From NCBI RefSeq assembly GCF_019132875.1, contig NZ_JAHSPF010000006.1, positions 124,001 through 188,000 on the forward strand: DNA of 64,000 nucleotides, given 5' to 3'. The translations under genes and the position numbers were made by a program. The stretch comes from Erwinia phyllosphaerae. Its GTDB lineage: Bacteria > Pseudomonadota > Gammaproteobacteria > Enterobacterales > Enterobacteriaceae. The notes beneath the pieces are model-generated. The model was given only the letters and a program-made list of their open reading frames with translations. It did not search any database and was not told where the DNA came from. Shown piece after piece: positions 1-8,900 of the stretch (its first letter is position 1; each line of letters begins with the position of its first letter).

Positions 1-2
1 TT

Positions 3-758
3 ACTTTGCAGCATAACGACCAGATCCCCGCGCTGGCGGAACAGATCCACGCTCTGCGCCGCACGCGCGGTAGCGGCCTGAAGATTGTCGTGCGTGAAAT
101 GCGTCCGTCACTGCGCTACAGCGATGAGCGCCTGCTGCTGGCCTGCGGCGTCAACAGTATTGTGCCGGTTAACGCTTCTATGTCCCGCTTTCTGACCATG
201 CTGGAAGGTATTCAGGGACAGTCGTATAACCGTCACGTGCCTGCCGATCTGCAAGCGCTGATGAAATCAATGCAGCCTTTGCAGGAGCGCGGTTATCTGC
301 CGCTAACGGAGTTTTGCCAGTCGGTGACGCTGCTGGTCAACAACACGCTGCTGCCGGAAAATGGTAAAGGGCTGCTGGTGGCGCTGCGCCCGGTGCCCGA
401 ACTAAAGACCGAACAGGCGCTGACCCTTTGCAAACCGCGTCGCTACGGCGATCTGGTCACGCTGCTGGATGACAGGCTTTACCTGTTTCTCTCTTCCTGC
501 CGCTTTAGCGATCTGGATACCGCGCTGAAATTCATTTTCCAGCTGCCGCACGACGAAATCTTCACTAACCGGCTGGTCTGGTATGAAGATTTGCAGATTT
601 TGTCGGAAGTCCGGCAGATGACAACGCAGGTGCCGACCGCCTGGCGCGATGCGCCAGCGCCGCAGCAGGAAACGACGACGCCCGCGCCCGTTACGGCAGA
701 GCGTCGCCAGCCGCACAATATCACTCTGGGCCAGGACCTGGCGGACAATACACCATGA
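3..758 (+). CDS. bcsE: BcsE, c-di-GMP-binding cellulose synthesis regulator (C-terminal part)
   Basis: The reading frame is open through the left edge, so only the C-terminal ~250 residues are present; the TTG at position 6 is not a real start. BcsE is a cytosolic c-di-GMP receptor that raises cellulose output and, in E. coli, acts with BcsF and BcsG at the Bcs complex. The fragment contains the GIL-domain ligand motif RYGD at nt 441-452, followed by a hydrophobic stretch typical of that domain. A Pro/Gln-rich tail closes the protein. The stop overlaps the bcsF start by 4 bp (ATGA), so translation is probably coupled. Identification rests on the RxGD motif and on bcsF and bcsG following directly. 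Confidence 0.9.
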   Translation, partial: TLQHNDQIPALAEQIHALRRTRGSGLKIVVREMRPSLRYSDERLLLACGVNSIVPVNASMSRFLTMLEGIQGQSYNRHVPADLQALMKSMQPLQERGYLPLTEFCQSVTLLVNNTLLPENGKGLLVALRPVPELKTEQALTLCKPRRYGDLVTLLDDRLYLFLSSCRFSDLDTALKFIFQLPHDEIFTNRLVWYEDLQILSEVRQMTTQVPTAWRDAPAPQQETTTPAPVTAERRQPHNITLGQDLADNTP

Positions 759-940
759 CATTAACAGATGACGTGCAGATCCTGATCCTGCTGGTTCTGC
801 TGCTGATTTTATTAAAACCTGTTTACGCTCGCTGGCTGCCCCGGCAGTGGCGAGGGCTGGTGCTGCGGGTCACGCCGCCTCGCGCACTGAAATATGAAGG
901 CATCTGGCGGCGTAACTCTTCAGAATCGGATAAGACATGA
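755..940 (+). CDS. bcsF: BcsF, small membrane protein of the cellulose complex
   Basis: A 61-residue protein with one long N-terminal hydrophobic helix (about residues 8-24, rich in Leu/Ile/Val) followed by a basic cytosolic tail with several Arg and Trp residues. This is the usual size and topology of BcsF, which anchors BcsE at the inner membrane and links it to BcsG. It overlaps bcsE by 4 bp and bcsG by 4 bp, so the three genes form one tightly coupled transcription unit. The protein is too short for a confident motif match; the assignment depends on position and topology. Confidence 0.88.
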   Translation: MTLTDDVQILILLVLLLILLKPVYARWLPRQWRGLVLRVTPPRALKYEGIWRRNSSESDKT

Positions 941-2586
941 GTCAACCAACAAGCCAACCGGCTGTTCTGCTGCGCTGGCGCGGTCTCGGCGGCTGGAATT
1001 TTTATTTCCTGATTAAATTTGCGCTGTTGTGGTTTGGTTATCTGAACTTCCACGCGCTGACTAACCTGGTGTTTCTCGCCTGGCTGCTTTTTCCGCTGCC
1101 TTCCGCAAGATTGCATCGCTGGCGCAACTGGATCTCTGTTCCGATTGGGCTGGGTCTGTTCTGGCACGACACCTGGCTGCCCGGCCCGCAAAGTATCGCC
1201 AGCGAAGGGAGCCAGCTGGTCGGCTTCTCCGGCGCTTATCTGCTGGACCTGGTTAATCGCTTTGTGAACTGGCAAATGGTCGGCGTCGGTTTTGTGATGC
1301 TGGTGATCTACCTGTTTATTTCGCACTGGGTGCGCGTGTCTGTACTGGTTTCGCTGATGCTGCTGTGGATCAACGTGGTGAATATGGCGGGGCCTTCCTT
1401 TGTGCTTCTTCCCAGTAAAGAAGCGACGCCGCCGGTCGCCTTGAATACCGCAGCCCAGCCCAACAAGGCCGCCGCCAGCGCCAACGCGATGGATCAATCC
1501 GCGCCGCCCACCAGCGCCAATCTGACCGCCTATCTTAATAAGTTTTACGAGAGCGAAAAGCAGCGCACCACGCGTTTCCCGGATTCGCTGCCTGCCGATT
1601 CCGCGCCTTTCGATATTCTGGTCATCAACATCTGTTCGCTCTCCTGGTCCGATCTGGACGTGGCGCAGCTGCGCGATCATCCGCTGTGGAAGCACTTTGA
1701 TATCGTGCTGAACAACTACAACTCCGCGACCGGCTACAGCGGCCCGGCGGGTATCCGTCTGCTGCGCGCCAGCTGCGGCCAGACCTCGCACAGCGATCTG
1801 TATAAGCCTGCCGATCAGCGCTGCTATCTGTTCGATAATCTGGCGAAGCTGGGCTTTAAAGAGCAGCTGATGATGGACCATACTGGCGTATTCGGTAACT
1901 ATCTGCAGGAACTGCGCGACGATGGCGATCTGCAAGCGCCGCTGATGTCGCAGGCGGGTATCAATCCGTCGTGGACCTCGTTTGACAGCACGCCGGTCTT
2001 TAACGATGGCGAGCTGATGCAGCGCTGGCTGGATAACCGCCAGAAAAGCGCGGATGCCCGTACCGCCACCTTCTATAACCTGATCCCGTTGCACGACGGC
2101 ACGCGAGAACTGGGCAGCACCAAAACCGCTGCCTGGCAGCCGCGCGCCAAACTGTTGTTCGATCAGCTTGATACCTTCCTGACTAACCTGGAGAAATCAG
2201 GCCGTCGCGTGATGGTTCTGGTGGTGCCGGAGCACGGCGCAGCGTTGCAAGGTGACAAAATGCAGATGTCAGGCCTGCGCGATATCCCAAGCCCGAGCAT
2301 CACGCACGTGCCCGTTGGCATTAAGTTCGTTGGCATGAAAGCGCCGCATCAGGGACAGCCGCTGGTGGTAGATGCGCCAACCAGCCTGCTGGCGATTTCC
2401 GACCTGGTCTCCCGCGTGGTGGACGGACAGGTGTTTAACGCCGCTAACGTCAATATGTCGGTGCTGACCGAAAACCTGCCGCAAAGCCAGGTGGTATCGG
2501 AAAACGACAACGCCATCGTGATGATGTATCAGGGAAAACCCTGGATAAGGCTGAACGGCGGCGACTGGGTCGCTTATCCACAGTAA
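937..2586 (+). CDS. bcsG: BcsG, cellulose phosphoethanolamine transferase
   Basis: A 549-residue inner-membrane protein. The N-terminal ~160 residues hold about five hydrophobic segments; an Ala/Pro-rich linker (about 165-195) leads to a periplasmic alkaline-phosphatase-like domain. Expected active-site elements are visible: Cys233 in the NICS motif, the nucleophile Ser279 in the RASCGQ motif (S278 in E. coli BcsG), and a late PEHG motif for metal binding. BcsG transfers phosphoethanolamine from phospholipid to C6 hydroxyls of nascent cellulose in the periplasm. It is the last gene of the bcsEFG unit and is followed by a hairpin terminator. Its presence predicts that the cellulose made here is pEtN-modified. 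Confidence 0.95.
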   Translation: MSQPTSQPAVLLRWRGLGGWNFYFLIKFALLWFGYLNFHALTNLVFLAWLLFPLPSARLHRWRNWISVPIGLGLFWHDTWLPGPQSIASEGSQLVGFSGAYLLDLVNRFVNWQMVGVGFVMLVIYLFISHWVRVSVLVSLMLLWINVVNMAGPSFVLLPSKEATPPVALNTAAQPNKAAASANAMDQSAPPTSANLTAYLNKFYESEKQRTTRFPDSLPADSAPFDILVINICSLSWSDLDVAQLRDHPLWKHFDIVLNNYNSATGYSGPAGIRLLRASCGQTSHSDLYKPADQRCYLFDNLAKLGFKEQLMMDHTGVFGNYLQELRDDGDLQAPLMSQAGINPSWTSFDSTPVFNDGELMQRWLDNRQKSADARTATFYNLIPLHDGTRELGSTKTAAWQPRAKLLFDQLDTFLTNLEKSGRRVMVLVVPEHGAALQGDKMQMSGLRDIPSPSITHVPVGIKFVGMKAPHQGQPLVVDAPTSLLAISDLVSRVVDGQVFNAANVNMSVLTENLPQSQVVSENDNAIVMMYQGKPWIRLNGGDWVAYPQ

Positions 2587-2640
2587 GAAAGCAGGCTGGC
2601 TGTGCAGTCGGCCATAAGGTTCAAACCGTTGTGGACTGTT

Positions 2641-2676
2641 AAAAGCCTGAGCAGCGCTAAGCCGCTCAGGCTTTTT
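2641..2676. terminator. Bidirectional intrinsic terminator after bcsG
   Basis: An inverted repeat with 12-bp arms (AAAAGCCTGAGC and its complement) is flanked by A residues on the left and six T residues on the right. It therefore reads as a terminator for bcsG on the plus strand and also for the convergent DUF2235 gene on the minus strand. Confidence 0.85.
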
Positions 2677-2763
2677 TATGCGGTCATTAAAGCAGCCGGC
2701 ATTCGCCTGTGCTCATCATCCTGTCCTACAGGCGGCGGCACATTTCAGCGTGCGGCACCGCAC

Positions 2764-4275
2764 TCAGCTCATCTTTTCACCGTTCAGATTATAAACCGTG
2801 CGCCGCCACTGTGCGTCGGGCCGGTTAACAAAGGAAGCAAGCTCGACCGCTTTTACCGCGCCGGTAACTTTGCCGTCAGCATCCGTCGTCACCGTGTTCC
2901 AGTTTGCGGAACAGTGCAGATAGTCTGCCGCCAGCCTGTTAATTTCCGCTTCGGTAAAGCCGACAGTTTCCCGACCATGACGCACGGCGTGGCTCAACGC
3001 GATGGCCTTGTCACAGAGATGCTGGAGTTGCGACGGCAAAGCCAGCGCTTCCCCCGCGTCATCAATAGCGTTAAACGCCACGCCCGCCGCCGTAGCGGCA
3101 TCGATCATCACTCTGAGCGCTATCTTCGCCCAGTCATTGTGCGCCTTGCGCCGCAGCACCACTGCCGCCCCGCTGCGTTTTTGCAGCATCCCGTAACGAT
3201 CGGCGGCTATACAATCATCAGACCAGGTACAGATTTCTACCTCACCGCTCTCCAGGTAAGGGGCAATGGTCGGATAGCGGCGCAGCGCTTTCAGCTCTTC
3301 GCTGGCAGCACGGTAAACTCTGGTTGCATCGTCAGCCGTGGTTAGCGGCACGGTTTCAAACCGTGGGCGGGTTAAAAAGCAGACTTCCTCTTCTACCGCA
3401 TGATAGCCGCCGCCGATATCCGAGTGCACGCCGGGCAGCGCCACTTCCGGCCAGGCTGGCTGTACGCTGTTTAGCGCAAAGTTAAAACGGCATTCGTGCT
3501 GTGCGGTAAGATGAAAAACTTTCTCCGCCACGCCGGGACGCAGTTCCAGCATGACATCGCCATTGTCTGCGCTGTTGGGATCCATGCCGTTTTCCAGCGT
3601 GGCGACGGCGGCTACCGTATCGAAAAGCCCCAGAAAGCGCGTTTTTCCGGCGGCCGTCCCGCGATACTCCACGCCCTCCAGTCCTCTTTTAATCGCAGCA
3701 ATAATTTCATCGTCCCGGTAGAAAACCCGGTTAGCAAAATGGCGGGCGGCGGCGGCGCCACGGCTAAAGCCAAAAATATCGAACTGAAGTTCATTAATAA
3801 TCAGGTTCGGTTGCCGGATAACGAAGCCGCGCAGAACCTCGACTATAGCGGCAACGGCTTTATCAGTTTTAGCCACAATGCCCCTTTCGCCCGTACCAAA
3901 CGCCATGCTTAGCGCCGTGTCCGCCTCGCCTTCTGCCGTACCGATGCCTTCAATGTAAAGGTTCTGCTGGATCTGCCCCTCGGTAAGGTCGGTGGCGTAC
4001 AGCATGTTAAGCCAGTGAATGTTGGTGTAATAGCCGATATGGCTGGTGATGGCCCGACCGCCAAGCCCTAAGTCTGCGCTGGCTGCTTCTGTCCAGGCCT
4101 CCAGCGCATCGCTGTCTTCCAGCCGGAGATCGTCCAGCGCGCTGGCTTCCAGCCGACGGCGAATATTCAGCGCATTATTGGTTGTGCCGTCAAAGAAAAT
4201 GCCAAGGGTAAAAGTGACGGCAGCTTTTTCTGATGCGCTCTGGCCGTCCGCAGAGGCGCGCAAAAACAGGCTCAT
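2764..4275 (-). CDS. DUF2235 (Tle1-like) alpha/beta hydrolase, orphan
   Basis: A 503-residue protein with all hallmarks of the DUF2235 / T6SS Tle1-like catalytic domain. An FFDGT motif lies at residues 27-31, the nucleophile elbow GFSRG at 169-173 (Ser171), a candidate Asp219 in LFDT, and His284 in the GVHSDIGGGY motif. Family members are phospholipases, several of them delivered by type VI secretion into other cells. There is no signal peptide or transmembrane segment. It lies alone between the convergent bcsEFG and bcsOQABCDZ units, with terminators on both sides. No Tli1-type lipoprotein immunity gene, VgrG, PAAR or other T6SS gene is within the window. Catalytic class is well supported; a secreted-effector role is only inference. 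Confidence 0.85.
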   Translation of the reverse strand: MSLFLRASADGQSASEKAAVTFTLGIFFDGTTNNALNIRRRLEASALDDLRLEDSDALEAWTEAASADLGLGGRAITSHIGYYTNIHWLNMLYATDLTEGQIQQNLYIEGIGTAEGEADTALSMAFGTGERGIVAKTDKAVAAIVEVLRGFVIRQPNLIINELQFDIFGFSRGAAAARHFANRVFYRDDEIIAAIKRGLEGVEYRGTAAGKTRFLGLFDTVAAVATLENGMDPNSADNGDVMLELRPGVAEKVFHLTAQHECRFNFALNSVQPAWPEVALPGVHSDIGGGYHAVEEEVCFLTRPRFETVPLTTADDATRVYRAASEELKALRRYPTIAPYLESGEVEICTWSDDCIAADRYGMLQKRSGAAVVLRRKAHNDWAKIALRVMIDAATAAGVAFNAIDDAGEALALPSQLQHLCDKAIALSHAVRHGRETVGFTEAEINRLAADYLHCSANWNTVTTDADGKVTGAVKAVELASFVNRPDAQWRRTVYNLNGEKMS

Positions 4276-4469
4276 CTGGGTGTCCGGTGGTTGGTGAAGC
4301 GCCCAGTAAGCCCGCCGCTGCGGTGATACACAATGGCCTGGCCCTTGCGAAATTTACGGGCTTTAGCCCAAAAATTGGTAATTTATTCAGAAGGTTGGCT
4401 TTTATGGTAAAAAGCTTTTATTAACGGAGGGTCAATGGAGAGTGCGCAGGACAGGACGCATACGACAGT

Positions 4470-4505
4470 TAAAACACCGCGCAACGATAGCTACCGTTGC
4501 GCGGT
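4470..4505 (-). terminator. Terminator of the bcsOQABCDZ operon
   Basis: A perfect 11-bp inverted repeat (ACCGCGCAACG and complement, loop about 8 nt) lies 10 bp beyond the bcsZ stop. On the minus strand it is followed by GTTTTAA. It sits where an operon terminator is expected. Confidence 0.82.
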
Positions 4506-4514
4506 ATAAATCAG

Positions 4515-5513
4515 CTACTGATTTTTATAAGCCAGCCAGGAAAGCAGCTGCAGGCTGGCGGAATAGTAATCCTGTTTATCCGTCAGCTGATCGTTGAGAT
4601 AGCCAGTCTGGTTCATCACCAGGTCGCGCACCGCCAGCAGGCCGCCCGCCATATTGTAAGGCGCCTTATTGTTGTTGGTGACGTCGATCCACGCCGGGGT
4701 TTTATCGCGGTCGAAGCCCATCCAGAAATGCTGGAAAGGCACCAGCTGTAAGCCTTGCGCGTCATACCAGTAAAGGTAAAGCGGGACGCGAATGGCATCG
4801 TAGCTAAAGCGCGGCGGCCAGCCAATGGCAGGCGCGACGCTGCCGTCGGCGTTTAGCGCTACCCAGTCCGTCGGCAGATTTGTTTCGCCAAAGCGCATTT
4901 TCGTCAGCAGATCCATACTGCTGTCGATCAGGTTGGTCCAGACTTTCAAATGGCTACGCGCGGCAAAATCACGCCATGCCGGGAACAGGAAATAGGACGG
5001 ATTGACCACCACGTAGCTGGTTTTATTAAAGCCCTGATCGCCAGGCAGGATCACCGTATGGCCAGCGTAAGTCGTGACTTCTTTATCGACAATAGCCCGC
5101 TGAATACGGTCAGATGCCTGCAAATAAGCGTTATTTTGCCATTTCTGGCCCGCTTTCAGCAGCGCCCAGGCAATCAGCAGGTCGCCATCCGACGCGCTGT
5201 TTTTATCCGCCACCGGATCGGCAGCGTCAGGAATATATTTCCAGTAAAACAGCCCGTTTTTCTGATTCTTCAGGTGCTTCTGCGTCCAGTTCCACAGGCT
5301 GTCAAAACTGCTGCGGTCGTTGGCCGCAACCGCCAGCAACATCCCATAGCCCTGCCCTTCGGTATGGCTGATATTTTTATTGCCGGTGTCCTGAATGCGG
5401 CCTTCGCTGGTCATAAAACGGCTTTTAAAGCTGCTCCAGCCGTCGGCGGCGCTGGCCTGCATGCAGCCCAGCATCATTGCAATCATCAACACGCTCGCCC
5501 TGAGCAGAATCAT
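4515..5513 (-). CDS. bcsZ: BcsZ, periplasmic endo-beta-1,4-glucanase (GH8)
   Basis: The chosen ATG at 5513 has AAGGAA nine bases upstream and gives a 332-residue protein with a clean signal peptide ([16 protein letters not shown], cleavage after ASA near residue 22). A longer frame upstream overlaps bcsD and lacks a signal sequence. The GH8 acid residue Glu52 lies in the TEGQGYGM motif, the SASDGD motif is at 106-111, and Asp239 lies in RFSYDAIR. BcsZ trims cellulose in the periplasm and is needed for normal polymer export. It is the last gene of the bcs operon, 11 bp after bcsD. Confidence 0.94.
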   Translation of the reverse strand: MILLRASVLMIAMMLGCMQASAADGWSSFKSRFMTSEGRIQDTGNKNISHTEGQGYGMLLAVAANDRSSFDSLWNWTQKHLKNQKNGLFYWKYIPDAADPVADKNSASDGDLLIAWALLKAGQKWQNNAYLQASDRIQRAIVDKEVTTYAGHTVILPGDQGFNKTSYVVVNPSYFLFPAWRDFAARSHLKVWTNLIDSSMDLLTKMRFGETNLPTDWVALNADGSVAPAIGWPPRFSYDAIRVPLYLYWYDAQGLQLVPFQHFWMGFDRDKTPAWIDVTNNNKAPYNMAGGLLAVRDLVMNQTGYLNDQLTDKQDYYSASLQLLSWLAYKNQ

Positions 5514-5524
5514 AATTATGTTCC

Positions 5525-5992
5525 TTACATCTGATAGCGGAAAGTAAGCGAAGCCGCGCTGCCGACATCGGAGCAGGTCAGCGCAACGGCGGGACTGCCG
5601 CCCTGATCGCTCAGCCAGCGGGCATAAAGTCCGGTCAATACCGCGCCCAGTGCCTGACGCCACTGGCGGGCGTCCATCTGTCCGTCGCCCGGTGGCAGCG
5701 CCATATGGCAAATCACCAGCGCGGTTTCATGCGGCTGCACGTCGACAAATCCCCAGTTAAAGCGCGCCAGCACCTGGTTAATCTGCTTTTCCAGCTCGCC
5801 CACGGTCAGCGCGGCGCTAAGCGGATAGCGGCTGGCCAGGTTGTCGCCCATCTGCTGTAAAAAAGCATGGCTTTCGCTTTCGCCAGCGTTGCGCAACATG
5901 CCGCCAATCATCACGCTCAGCAGATCGAACCAGCCGGGCTGGTACTGCTGCTGGCGATAGTAGCTCAGGGTTTGTTCCTGAATGTCACTCAT
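5525..5992 (-). CDS. bcsD: BcsD, periplasmic cellulose synthase subunit D
   Basis: A 155-residue soluble protein without a signal peptide; size and position match BcsD, which in Komagataeibacter forms a cylindrical octamer guiding glucan chains. E. coli lacks this gene; it is typical of the type I bcs clusters found in plant-associated enterobacteria. Its start abuts the bcsC stop (1-bp overlap at 5992) and bcsZ follows 11 bp later. Identification is from position plus general similarity of the N-terminal LSYYRQQQ and following helices. Combining BcsD with BcsG in one genome suggests a hybrid cellulose system. Confidence 0.85.
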   Translation of the reverse strand: MSDIQEQTLSYYRQQQYQPGWFDLLSVMIGGMLRNAGESESHAFLQQMGDNLASRYPLSAALTVGELEKQINQVLARFNWGFVDVQPHETALVICHMALPPGDGQMDARQWRQALGAVLTGLYARWLSDQGGSPAVALTCSDVGSAASLTFRYQM

Positions 5993-8900
5993 TATTTGTC
6001 TCCGAGCATGTAGCGGAAGTAGAGTTGAGCAGTGCTCTCGTTGTAGTCGCCAAAGGTGTCATAACCCAGCTGGCCCCCAACGGTGACATCTTTACTCACC
6101 TTATAATCCGCGCCCGCATGCAGATTATAGCCAATGCCGTTTTTACTGCCGCCCGCATAGTAAGCTTCGGTGGCGTATCCGGCGTCATAATAGCTTTGCA
6201 GCTGCGCCTGTTTTGCCGGATCGGTCGGGAAGTACGCGCTGCGATCCTGGGAGTAAGACTGATAACCCACGGAACCGCCGACTTTTACCTTCAGATCGTC
6301 GTAGTTTTTGCTCCAGTCCACCGGGAAAGAAACGGCGACAAAATCTTGCGGGCTGAAGTAGCCGCCCTGACCGTAGCTGTAGTAGCTCAGGTTTTTCGAG
6401 AAATCCATCCAGCTCATGCTGATGCCGGTTTTCAGCTCGCTGTTGTCGTCGTGATAAGGACGTACGTAAGCGCCCGCCGTGCCGTTCAGGCTCTGGTTGC
6501 TGGCCACGTTTTCGCCGATATAGCTGTAGCCGCCTGCGCCAATATAGAAACCGGCATCGCCGTTATCGTAGCTCAACAGCGCGTCGCCGCCGTTTTTGGT
6601 CACGCGGCCCCATTTTTTGCCGCTCAGCTTGTCTTCGGTACCGACGTAGGAAAGCAGGCTGTCGGTCACGGCGCGGCGTTCGCCGGTCAGGATCAGCGTC
6701 AGATAGTCGGTCAGCTTTGGCGACCACTGAATGCCGCCCACTAGCGTGCTGAGATCCTGGCCCAGCGGCGTGGAACCCAGGTCAACCTTGAAGCTGTCGT
6801 TGGTCAGGCCCAGATTGACTTCCACGCCGGAAGCGGTTTGCGCTCCCGGTGAGTCCAGCAGCACGCTGGATGGCGTAATTTTATTCGCCTGCGCGATGCG
6901 GCCCTGCTCCAGCGCCTGCGTTCCTGAACGGGCAATAGCGGTGTCCGACGCGCTGCCTGCACTCAGCGTGACCGGCGTCAGCGTAAAGTTAAAGCGCGTG
7001 TTGCCATAAGGCACGCTTGACCAGGTCAGCGGCGCTTTGGCTTCGGTCAGCTTGCTCAGGCCGGATTCGCCGTCGCGCCCTCTGACCTGTACGCCACCCT
7101 GCGCCCAGGTGCCGGTACGTTCCTGTAAATCGTCCATCATGGTATCGATTTGATGCAGCGTCTGCGCCTGCTGCGAAACGACTTTTGTTCCGTCAGGTAC
7201 AGAGCCGTCTTCCGTCTGGCCCTGCTGCCACGGCATCACGCCGCCGTAGGCGGACGGCGATTTCCTGGCATTCAGCGTGGTGCGGTTGACGAAAGGATTG
7301 TCCGCCAGCGCCAGTCCACCAATAGTTGGCGTCGAGCCGCTTTCCGCCTCCTGCAGGCCAATCATCTTGCCGCGTGCGGTGCGCAGGTAAGCCAGCGCCT
7401 GCTGGTGATCGCCCTCGGCTTCGGCCACGCGCGCCATCAGCAGCAGCCTTTGCGGCGTCTGTTCGCCATGCAGCCCGGCCATCAGCGCTTTTGCTTTCGG
7501 CAGATCGTGCATGGCCAGCGCCACATCGATAGCGCCGACGCGCGCATCCTGGTCCGGCGTATCGCGCGTCATCAGATAGTCGTAAACCACGCCCGCTTCT
7601 TTGTTCATTTTACCGGACTGATAGAGCCGGCCCATCGCGAACATCAGATCGCTGTTTTGCGGATCGTGTTGCAGCGCGCCGATCAGCTTGTCATAGGCCG
7701 ACGCATATTTACCCTGGCTACGCAGACGATCGGCTTCGTTGATCAGATAGCCGTTCTGAATACCGGCCAGCTGCTCTGGCGTACTTTTTGCCTGAAGTTC
7801 AGGATTATTGAGGAAGCTTTGCGCTTCGCTGCTTAGCCCGGCCTGATTAAGTACGGCGACCTGGGCCGCGTAATCGCCCGCGTTGCCCTGTACGCCGCGC
7901 TGCATATTATTGCGCACTACGGCGACGGCGCTATTAAGATCGCCAGCGGCGGCCAGCCCTTTCGCCAGCTTCCCTGCATCCGCCGGATTGGCGGGTGGCG
8001 TGAGTGCCAGCGCCTTCAGCGTGTTGGCGGCAGCGACGGTAGAACCCTGCGCCAGATACTGCTGCGCTACCGCCATTTGCAGATTGAAGTTAACGCGGCG
8101 CGACAGTTCGCGCATTTCACCGTTCTGGTTGTGCAGCCGCGACAGCAGCATTTGCGCCTGCTGCCAGGCACCGCTTTCGCTGGCAAACAGCGCGGCGGCA
8201 TAGATGTCGTTGCTGCTGGCCGAGGGGCGGAAAGCGGGCTGCATGACGCCAGCCGCCTGCGCGCTATCGCCCTGCTGTTGATAGAGACGCGCCAGATCGA
8301 GCCGTAGCCATGGGTCATTCGGAAAGCGCTGGATACCGGTGGTCAACAGTGTAATGGCGCGCTGTGGGTTACCTGCCGCAAGCGCCTGCTTCGCTTCACG
8401 TCGCAGCGGATCGCTGGTGGTGCCCGGACGTGGCGCGACGCTTGCACGCACGCTTTCCGGCAGGGAAGAGAGCAACGCGTTGGCCTCGCTACCGCGATTT
8501 TGCTGGCGCAGAACGTAAAACAGCCCTTCTTTCGCCGCGCGGTTATCCGCATCGCTTTGTAAAATTGCGCGATAGGTTTGCTCGGCGGCGTCCAGCTGGT
8601 TATTGCGGCGCTGCACGTCGGCACGGAACAGCTTCGCCGCCACGCCTTTCTCGCCTTCGGCCTGCGTCAGCGGTTCGCTCAGGCTTAGCGCCTGCGCCGT
8701 ATCGCCCGTTTTCAGCGCCTGCTGCGCGCTGGCCAGTTGGCCATAAAAACGCGCGTCGGCGGCCTGTTTCTGGCGCTGCTCGCTGTTATCGCCGCCCAGC
8801 TTCGCCGCGCGTTCCAGATAATCTGCGGCGGCGGCATAGTTCCCGCTGCGCTGCGCCACGTAGCCCAGCCCCGCCAGCGCATCGGCATCTTCCGGGTTAG

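Noticed and set aside
823..2094. 423-residue minus-strand frame antisense to bcsF/bcsG
   Set aside because: It is a shadow of bcsG, rich in Arg, Gln and His, with no ribosome site; bcsG on the other strand has clear catalytic motifs.
2602..3345. 247-residue plus-strand frame over the 3' half of the DUF2235 gene
   Set aside because: It runs through the bcsG terminator and is antisense to a gene with intact hydrolase motifs.
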